From Chromera velia (Eukaryota; Sar; Chromeraceae): DNA of 12,311 nucleotides. This document shows positions 1 through 8,617 of this stretch, piece by piece (the first letter of the stretch is position 1; every line of letters begins with the position of its first letter). The stretch is taken from assembly GCA_018398765.1 (NCBI GenBank), contig JAHBMJ010003117.1, positions 1 to 12,311 on the forward strand, written 5' to 3'. Under the pieces are notes generated by a model. It was not told where the DNA came from and did no database searches. It saw nothing but the letters and a program-made list of their open reading frames with translations. The position numbers were made by a program, and so were the translations under genes.

Positions 1-14
1 GTGTGTGTGTGTGT

Positions 15-56
<42 letters not shown>

Positions 57-64
57 CTGTGTGT
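1..64. repeat. GT dinucleotide microsatellite at left edge
   Basis: Nearly uninterrupted GT repeats, broken by a few TA or TC variants, run from the first base to about position 64 and fade into looser GT-rich sequence up to about 145. The tract probably continues beyond the window. No coding role is supported. Confidence 0.95.
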
Positions 65-1138
65 AAGTATGTATAAGTGTTCATGTGTATGCATGTATTA
101 GTGTGTGTGGGTGTACTAAGTGTTGGGTGGGTGTGTATGTGGACATACTCACTACCTCACGCTGCGCGTAGCCCCTCCTAGTGTGCCTTTAGTCAAACCT
201 GGCTACGTAATACTGAGTGACTGTTACCTTTGCGTGGTGTGACCCGTTCTGGGTTACGCGCTAGCTCTGACCATCAACAGACACCGCACCGTGTATGGAT
301 ATATCCATTAACACATGAACATCACCACACGTGCACCTCACCACACCCATGTGGTAGGGGGGGGTGGGAAAAGAGCGTCCGGAGGAGGTTTTTTAGCCGC
401 CGGCTCTTGGGGGTGGGGGTTGATCGAAGCTGGTCAAGCGCTTTCAGTTGGTCTCCTCTATGTAGGGCGGCGCCTGACAATCGAGATGCAGATTATCAAC
501 GCCGCTGGAGCGTTTTGATGGCGTTTAGGCCTGTTTTTCCTATAGACGCAAGTCTGCATGCTTGTGCGCGTTTTTTGTCCAGGACCTTACTAGATAACGC
601 CACAAAGCAGACCAACACCAACCATGCATGCTAGTGGGGGGGCTGGCCATGTTTGGCGTACCCGGCGCACAGGCGCACCCCGACCAAACTATAAACTATA
701 AACTATATATGTACGTACCGTCTACTTAATTGACGTTCCGACATGCAAGTTATGCAATCATTTGAAATTAAAGTTCAAACCTTGTCTCTTCAGTCTCCTG
801 TGTCTTGATGTTTCATGCCTTTCACGTACGTCTCAGTTAACTCCCATTCCATTCTGTCGAGATCTTGCTGCATTATGAGTGAATCTACTTCGTGCGTCCG
901 CTCTTCTCCCCCTTGTGGATGCGCACTTCGACTGATCCGTCGATCCACAAATTTCTTTTTCGCTATATCCCCCGACCAGAATCTCGCATGAGACTCAGCA
1001 CATCCGTTCGCTGATCACTGGCACGTTTTCAGGATAGGCTGGTGAGGACTCGGGAAGGGAGTTACCCAAATAGGCGGCAAGAAAGACCAGATACCCACAA
1101 CTTCAAGAGAGTCAGACCATAACACCCAAACCTCCCTG
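65..1138. other. Intergenic stretch upstream of the transporter gene
   Basis: I see no convincing gene here. An open frame at 230-634 translates to a low-quality, Arg/Ser/His-rich product without domains and is probably chance. The stretch holds G-runs near 356-364, a triple AAACTAT-like tandem at about 686-708 that includes TATA-like cores, and mixed sequence up to the start codon at 1139. Promoter and 5' untranslated sequence of the downstream gene presumably lie here. Confidence 0.5.
686..708 (+). promoter_or_regulatory. Possible TATA-like element (tandem AAACTAT)
   Basis: Three tandem copies of an AAACTAT-like heptamer end in CTATATAT, about 430 bases before the transporter start codon. 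The composition resembles a TATA region, but the distance implies a long leader or an intron in the leader. It is equally possible that this is a minor tandem repeat with no function. Confidence 0.25.
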
Positions 1139-2651
1139 ATGGCGCAACAGGATCCCGACCCCGTGGCGGTGGAAGAGGGGACAGAGAGAGAGCCAGCAGA
1201 AAGGCGGGTAGAGGATGCTGCTTCTTCTTTCCCTGTCGTCAGTAATGGAAATGGAACTGGAACTATGCCAATCGAGGAAAGGGTGGAGGGAAGAGAGGGA
1301 GGGAATGGTGACACGCAGTACGGTGGAGGTGGGTCTCCTCGTGAGTTTCTTGGTCTTTGGGTTTCTTTCGGGTCCTCTTTTGTCGTTGCTGTGGTCGCCA
1401 TTGCAGTGCATGTGTTTACAGGCTCTGCAGCGATTCTTCTTGATGGCATGTTCAATGCAGCGTATGCTCTGAGTGGTTTGTTTGCAATCCGAGTTACTTC
1501 CCAGGCAAAGCGTCCTGATGATTTGCACTTTCCTTTCGGTCGGCATTGGTTGGAACCTCTGTGCAATTTGATCAAAAGCTGCTTAGTAATCGGGGTTTCG
1601 ATCTTTGCTCTGGTCGATTCTCTGGTGGTGATTGGGACTGGGGGGAGAGATGTAGCTTCCGCAATAGCAGCATTAGCGTATGCTGCGTTTGCGACTTCAG
1701 TGGGGACTGGTACGGCATTGCTGCTTTTGTTTGAATCGAGAAAGCTGAAGAGCTCGATTCTGAGCACTGATCTGACCAATTGGACTATCAATGCGATGAT
1801 CTCGGGGGTCGTTTTGTTGGTCTTCGGAGTGCAGTTTATTCTTCTTGAGAGGGGATTTGAGGAAGAAGCAAGATACATAGATCCAGCCTTAGTCACTGGG
1901 TTGGTCGTTTTGACGTCTTATTTCCCAGTAATGGCCGTGAGGAGCTCCGTGTTTGGATTGGTGAATCAGGCAGTGGAGTCCTCAGAGTCCAAAAAGATCC
2001 GAATAGCACTCACGGAAAGCCTCCGTGAGACCTTACCTGCAGGCGCCCTGCGTTCCTGTGTGGTGCGAACAGTGAGGCCAGGCAATGGGTTCCTGATCTA
2101 CGGGGCCGCAGTGCTGAATCAGGATGCTCAGATTTCGATCCCTCTTTTGGATGCAGCGCGTCGTGCTGCAGCCACGCGGGTGAAGGAAGAGCTGAAGGAT
2201 GACGGCACAGGCACGGGGGCATTGGTTGCATGGGTAGATATCGAATTTACAGGGGATCTAGACCTTGTAGGTGCGGTGTGTACCTGTAGTAGTCCTGTCG
2301 GTAGTAATAGTCGGTTGGTACAGAGCGAGCAGAGAACGAGTGGAGGTAGCAGGCAGGACTGTAATTTTGTGTGCTGTGCGGGGTCCAAAACGAAAAAGAG
2401 CATGTGTCTGGTCCATCCGGAAGGACTCGACACAGACGGAGAGACGGCTTAGTACCTGGAGATCGACCAGAATTAGAATTCAATTTCGATTCCCATGCAG
2501 AACCCCGACTTCTTGATTGTTTTCTTTTGCCCAAAGCTACAGAAGCCAGGGGCTTGATAGTGGCTCTAGTAGTAGCTTTGATTATGGTCTGGACATAGAC
2601 TACTACATAGACTCGGACTCGGAGCTAGTGATAGCGGGCGTCTTACTGTAG
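1139..2651 (+). CDS. Cation diffusion facilitator (CDF) family metal transporter, probably two exons (1139-2266 and 2550-2651)
   Basis: Predicted divalent metal (Zn/Co/Cd/Mn-type) efflux protein of an intracellular or plasma membrane. The start ATG has G at +4 and opens a hydrophilic Glu/Gly-rich N-terminus (residues 1-67). Six membrane segments follow, near 70-92, 97-119, 144-166, 173-198, 217-236 and 248-275. Family hallmarks are an acidic residue in segment 2 (D102), the loop motif HFPFGRHWLEPLCNLIKS (130-147), NWTIN in segment 5 (214-218), YIDP (247-250), and a cytoplasmic C-terminal domain ending in WVDIEFTGD (365-373), where relatives normally stop. The uninterrupted frame runs on to 2452 with a Cys-rich tail unlike the family. 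A GTAGGT donor at 2267 and a CAG acceptor ending at 2549 keep phase 0 and would instead add an acidic 33-residue tail, giving 409 residues. Two usual metal-site aspartates appear as Asn (N106, N218). The family call is strong; the 3' exon is an inference. Confidence 0.8.
2267..2549 (+). other. Putative intron of the transporter gene
   Basis: The donor reads CTT|GTAGGT directly after the last family-like residues. A pyrimidine-rich stretch (about 2511-2531) precedes several AG acceptors, of which CCAG|GGG keeps the frame. The interior is open in the transporter frame until the TAG at 2450-2452, so a retained intron would give an alternative 437-residue protein. Confidence 0.4.
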
Positions 2652-3436
2652 ACGTCAGCATCACATCACATCCTAAATCGCATTTATGATCCATGCGTAG
2701 ATCCATGCATTTATACTGTTGTAAAACCCATGCACCAGTGAGCTAGACCCTATAGGCTAGACCATGTGTGTCTTAAATTCTGATTCTTAGTTATGGAATT
2801 GTCTGATGTTTGAGTCATGTTTATGATTTTAAACTTTTGTTTTAAATAGCTGTTATTTTATATAGCCTGCTGTTTTACTCTAGGTTTTACTTTAGTATTT
2901 TTTTATTTTCAAAAAAATTCAAGTTTATAAAAATATATCTAGAGACATATTAACTTTTACTTATATGAGTCTCCGTTTTTTTTTTTTTCAGCCTACATTT
3001 ATACACAGCTAAAGAGCCTCAGACTCGGAATTTAAACAAAATTTTCTAACAAAGCTGAATTAAGCTGAATTAGTTCGCTATAAAAACCTTTTGACTTAGA
3101 GTTTCTTACCTTTTTTTTTGTTAATTTCCAAATCAGCTTTGCCGTTGAAGTTTTGCTTAAGCCTACTGTCTCTTGAAGCAAAGCTAGGATTATAAAGGAG
3201 ATTTGTATACATGAACATGGACTGCCAGGGGCTAGGCTCCGACGGCTTTAGTCATTCAAACAAAGCTAATATAATGTCATATCTAGTGTCATATTCTGAT
3301 AGTTAAATAAGTCGATCGTCACTTTAATACTAAATTAATAGTCAAAATTAATTAAGACTTGACATTGCTAGCTTTTAAATAGTATTTGTGTTAAAACATA
3401 TTCATAATGCTTTAACTTCTTAATTTAAAACTATTG
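2652..3436. other. AT-rich spacer between convergent genes
   Basis: The spacer lies between the probable 3' end of the transporter gene and the stop codon of the minus-strand gene. It is much richer in A/T than the flanks, with T-runs near 2899, 2978 and 3111 and a short direct repeat of AAGCTGAATT at about 3053-3072. It should hold both 3' untranslated regions and polyadenylation signals. I see no coding potential. Confidence 0.6.
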
Positions 3437-3593
3437 TTATCGATCCTGTTCTCTAGCCTGTTCTGTATTCTGTCTCCTGGTGTTTTCAATCTCTGCGGCC
3501 GGCCGTGCCTTAAACACTGCCTTTAATGCAGCACTCTTTCTAGTACCGGCCCTTTGTCTGCTTCTGTCTTGCTTTTGCTGCCTGTGTGCGTGC
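3437..3593 (-). CDS. Exon 15: basic terminal exon
   Basis: The acceptor ATGTACAG opens a phase-2 reading that encodes a Lys/Arg/Gln-rich chain (HRQQKQDRSRQRAG, then RKSAALKAVFKARPAAEIEN) and stops at TAA 3439-3437, at the edge of the AT-rich spacer. The other two frames also stay open for a while, so the exact terminal reading is not certain. Confidence 0.45.
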
Positions 3594-4692
3594 CTGTACA
3601 TTGCAGAAATGGCGCCATGCGAGACGAGAAAGGAAAAGACAAGGCAATTCACTTGATCACTTCGGCAAGTTGAGGTTTGTGGAGGCTTCCGTTCAACTTA
3701 ATCATGTGACACTCTTTCGGTTGACTGGTGGCCTTTCTTTCTTTGCGTCAACCGATTCTCCCTCACTGGTTTTGGAGTTCGCAATCCTGCCCTCTCTCTC
3801 TACTCAGGAAGAAGGGAACACCTCCTTGGACAGCACAAGGCAGGCATTCGTCTATCCGGTTGTCTCCGTACGGAGAGACCTCCGGCAGGCATCCTCATCG
3901 AAAGTCGGGATGCGAAAACGACGGCGGTAGTGATAAGAAGGGAGGAGTGACAGGGTGAGTAATTGAAAACAAAGCGATACCGTCTTGCAAAGTTGTCCAG
4001 CATCAGCGATTCATCAGTTCTCCTCACTGACTGATGAATGCACTCAGCAGAAGATCAGAGGATCACTCACAATTGATCCAACTCCTCCTGAGACCACCCC
4101 TGCTGTGTCTCAAAAAGCTTCTGCCCCAGCTCCCGTAAATGCTGCATGCAGAGAGGTAGGTAGAAAGAACAGACTGATAGGGCAGGCAGTGAGAAAAAGG
4201 CGGGACAAGAGTGGGACAATGAACGAAAAAAAAAGGCACCAAGCAAAAGCCGATCAAGCGCACTTCAATAAGGAACCAATTTGTGCAAAATTAACCGAAC
4301 AATTCATCAACGATTCGTTCCCCCGAAACTTGACAAACACAACTGACAGACAAACCGACCGCTGCATTCGGCTGTGGTGCGAAGACTGTGCCCCCGAAGT
4401 GAAGGAGTGGGTGCACAGCTGTGGCGGCGGTCTCATCTACGCTCTCCTCCGGCTGAGGGTTCACTGCCCCCCCCCTTGGATGGGGACTCTCCATTCGGGC
4501 ACCCTGAGAGTCCAAACGATCTGAGGTGACAACACCCATAGCCTGCAGGCAGGGGGACAGAGACAGGTTACTTACAATGAAAGATGATTGAGATTCAGGA
4601 AATGAAATAAGACGAGGCACCCATCGGGACGTGTGTGTGGGGAGCGGGGAGGGGAAGAATGAGGTGCTCTGCTCCCCCTCTCCCCCCCCTCC

Positions 4693-4732
<40 letters not shown>

Positions 4733-5262
4733 TACACTCACAAAGGACGACACAAACAGTGTGTCCGACAAAGAGGCTAAGATAGACTCACACGCGGATG
4801 AGTCCAACACTGAATCCTTGATCTATCTTTCAGGTATGTCTGTCTGACTGTTTGTCTAACTGACTCTGTCTGCAGCTTGTGTGATGAGCTCTGCGTCATC
4901 TACAGGGAACAGTGCGTTAACAGCAGCCTCCAGGTCCCGAGGGTCCACTGGCTGCTGCCTCTCGTTTGAGTGGGTCCTGTGTCTGGCTGCTGCGTCTCTG
5001 CTGCTGTCATGCTCCTCTCCTTCCTCTCTCTCGGAGTCGTGAGAGACCAACGCCCCCTCCCTCCCCTCTGCATCCTCCCCCCCTACAGAGTCAGCCTCCG
5101 AGGGAGCAGAACTTCGGCCTCCCCTCTTCCAGCCACCCGCTCCTCCTGCCGCCCTGCTCCGATCACTTTCACACCGGGGCACTGCGAGCAGAGAGATAGA
5201 AGAAGCAGACACACGGAAACATGAGACACCAACACAGAGGCACTTTTGCTTACACACACACA

Positions 5263-5293
<31 letters not shown>

Positions 5294-6964
5294 GCACATA
5301 CGGACGCACGCCCGCGTGCAGCGGAAGTCCGGGATACGGACAGACAGGTGCTCATTCAGAGCCAGAAATAAAGAGCCAGATACATTTGCAGCCCTCGACG
5401 AAGTGTCGACAGAGGAGATGAGACAAACAACATCCGGAAGAAAAGCGAGTTTAAGGAAGCGTGAGAAGAGATAGGAGAGAAAGAGAAGAGAGCAAGTCGG
5501 ATATACGCACCCTCTGTATCAGAGTCGTCTGCAAATGGGTTCGTTCCCAATAAAGCCCCTCCCATCCACTCGCCTCGAATTTTACTCTTATATTTCTCCT
5601 CCCGTTTTTTCTTGACCTTCGCATTGCGTTGTTGCTTGCTTCGTCCGTTTGCTGCTGTCTTCTGACAATTTGGACAAGGGGCCGCAGGGAGTTGTGGATT
5701 CTGATTCTTTCCTCTTCCTCCTGCTACTGCTTGCTTCGCATTTTCGTGTTGTTGTCTTCTACCTCGAGCAGTTGGTCTGTCTGTAAGGGGGGGTAAGGGG
5801 GTGATTCTATCTTTTTCTTTTGAATTTATCGGACGGTCTGTAAGTCTTCCTCTCCTCTTCTCTTTCTCCTTCTCTACTTGGATCGACGATCTTTTCGGTG
5901 CTGTTGCAGCTGACGACGCAGCAGAGGAATGAGCCAAAGACTTCTTCTTTGAAGACAAATGTGAGGTTCTTTTTGCTTTCTCTTTTGACGACAACTCCCC
6001 TCTCTCTCCTTCTCCTGTCCTACCTCTCGAGCTGCTCGTTGGCCGGGTACCCCAAAAATCGGCATCCTCCTTTCCCTTATCATCAGCATCGTCCAAGAAC
6101 GCCATCAGAGACATTCCCCCTCCTACACCGGGATTCAAAAATGGCAACTTCTCCTTCGGATGCTGATGTTTGTCTCTGTCTCTCGACCCTGATGTGGCCC
6201 TCGAATTTGCAGAACTCTCCTTATTGCTTCCCCCTCCGCCAGCGTTGTCCATCCGATCCAACATGCGCGTGTGATTGACTGAATTCATCGAGGCGAGTTG
6301 GGGGGCAATGGGGGTGAATACCTTTTCTTTGTCGCGTTCCGAGCTAAGCGCAGATCTGGAACCCGAGTTTGGCACTTTCTCTCTTTCCCTCGATGCGTGC
6401 GTCATCGCGCGATCCCTCTCTCGTTGAACTGAAGCAGAGCAGGTGCCGGAGGGGGGCGCTACGGGAGGTAGAAATGGAGGGGGTGACTCCCCTTCTTCGA
6501 GGTTGTCCGAACTCTGCGGCCTTTTTTCCCCTTCTTTCCCCCAAGCCGGGGGGGAGTTCTCGCGGCTTTCCTCTGCAGATTGTTTCCCTGTTTCTCGTTG
6601 CCTTTCCGGACTGAGAGATTGGAAATTAAACCCGGCAAGGGGAAGCGCATCGACGCCCATTTCGTCAGCGTGAAACTTGGACTCACTCGACGGTCGTGAT
6701 TCTCCCCCCCTTGACATTCCTCCGTGGACTCGTCGTGAACCTCCGGCAGCAGTGGGAGGTGTGTGACCGTGCCCGGGCCCCGGGCGCCTGCCGGGATCCT
6801 GCATGCAGGAAGGTGGAGCGCGGGGCGACACTCTCTCTGAGTGTAGTCTGAGGGGGATTCAAGAACGGAGACCGCGACAAAATTGGACGCGAAGCGCAGC
6901 TCAAATCGTGTGATTGAATCCATGCTACGGTCGCACTACTCGCTATCTTTTCTCCCTTACCCAC

Positions 6965-7035
<71 letters not shown>

Positions 7036-7101
7036 TGCATGTGTGCATCTGTTCGTGTGTGTGTGTATGTGTGTGTGTGGATATGTGTGGATGTGTGTGG
7101 A

Positions 7102-7133
<32 letters not shown>

Positions 7134-7156
7134 CGTGTGTGTGTACGTGTGTGTGT

Positions 7157-7191
<35 letters not shown>

Positions 7192-7210
7192 CGTGTGTGT
7201 GTGTGTGTAT

Positions 7211-7244
<34 letters not shown>

Positions 7245-7260
7245 CTGTGTGTTTGTGTTT

Positions 7261-7297
<37 letters not shown>

Positions 7298-8066
7298 CGT
7301 GTGCATTCAACTGACCCTCTGCGAGCCCTCTCTTGAAGACGCCATGGCGGGCATCGGCACTGAGGACGCACTAGAGTTTGCGTTGTTTGCGTTGAGGGGA
7401 ACTGAGCTGCTTGGGTTGTTGGTCAACGTCCTCGTCCTCAGACTTCGTATCGTTCCCCCTTCCGCTCGCTTTCTTGCGGCCTCCCTCGCAGCGCCTACAT
7501 GGACTTTGCGAAGCGCCTGCAAGAACACGCAGAGCAGAAACGGAATGCCAGTAAGAAAGACAAAAGCAACAACCTAACATGCCAGTAAGAAAGACAAAAG
7601 CAACAACCTAACATGCCAGTAAGAAAGACAAAAGCAACAACCCAACATGCAGAGATGGTTGAGCGCGCGTTACCTGTCAGAAAAGAAGAGACGATCAAGA
7701 AGTCAAGCACCGATCCAGTGCGCTTAGTACCGGTGTGTGTGGCGTTTTCTTATGTCTTTGTGTCGTTTCTTTATTTCCTGTTTTCTGTTTCCGATTCAGT
7801 GTCTTCTGCCATCTTTTCTCAGTATAAGGCATCCCCATTCTCTTTGACATTCGAGTAGTAATCAAGGTAGGGAGAAAAAAAGATAAAGTTGTGCATGAAT
7901 GGACTGACGGCCAGATGGACGGCAGCAAGAGCCTGCCTGAATTTTCTCTGCAGCACGGAGGCAGCCCAATCCTGCCGCAGCTGTCGTTCTGTCGCTTCCT
8001 CCTCCCTCCTGCGGGCGTCCTCTTCCTCTCGTCTGCACATAGAGAGACAAGCAAGAACACACACGG

Positions 8067-8102
<36 letters not shown>

Positions 8103-8503
8103 AAATCCGTGAACACACGGTCACACACACTTTGTTTCTGCCCTCAGGCATTCTTGTGATCACTCACTCACCCATTCACTCACTCACTCACTCACTCACT
8201 CACTCTCTTGTGCCCCATGAAATTCTCAAAAGAGAAGGGTTGAAACAGAAAAGAGGAGAGCCGAGGAAGAGAAACAAAGAATGAATATGCCATGCGAGAC
8301 CAAAAAAGCCAATCAAATACCCCTCTGAGCAGACGCTCACTGACTCTCTTTTCAGCCTCCGGGCCCTCGCTCTGACAGCAAGTCCTTGGATCTTCCTCGC
8401 TGCTTCGTTCTGCTTCTCCCACTCTTTTTGGGAGTCCAGGGCCTCTTTGCGCTGCTGGGCGCGCCGCCGCGCAAGGAATCCTCGGGCATGTCTCTGCAGT
8501 CAG

Positions 8504-8546
<43 letters not shown>

Positions 8547-8580
8547 CACACACGCACACACACACACATACACACACACC

Positions 8581-8617
<37 letters not shown>

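Noticed and set aside
230-634. 134-residue plus-strand open frame
   Set aside because: The composition is erratic, there is no recognisable domain, and it lies in repeat-rich intergenic sequence with no splice context.
1015-1896. 293-residue open frame on the minus strand opposite the transporter
   Set aside because: It mirrors the coding strand of a gene with clear family motifs, has no domain or hydrophobic pattern of its own, and starts inside the transporter.
4595-4735. Extension of exon 11 through the GA repeat (REREREREI run)
   Set aside because: The strong GTGAGT donor precedes the repeat, and the Arg-Glu run is a microsatellite product.
5511-6798. CPNC in exon 9 as a zinc finger
   Set aside because: Only one Cys pair is present. 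The second pair of His or Cys ligands expected for a C2H2 or C2HC finger is missing nearby.
6683-7577. Several long open frames across the CT/GT tract on both strands
   Set aside because: Dinucleotide repeats lack stop codons in all frames, so the products are only Cys-Val or His-Thr alternations. The tract lies in an intron.
7545-7646. 34-bp repeats as a CRISPR array
   Set aside because: The copies are directly adjacent with no spacers, and the context is eukaryotic.
7862-8032. Alternative exon 7 frame containing KIQAGSCCRPSGR as an IQ motif
   Set aside because: The Arg spacing does not match IQxxxRGxxxR, and the other frame gives a charged helix with a better IQ-like site.
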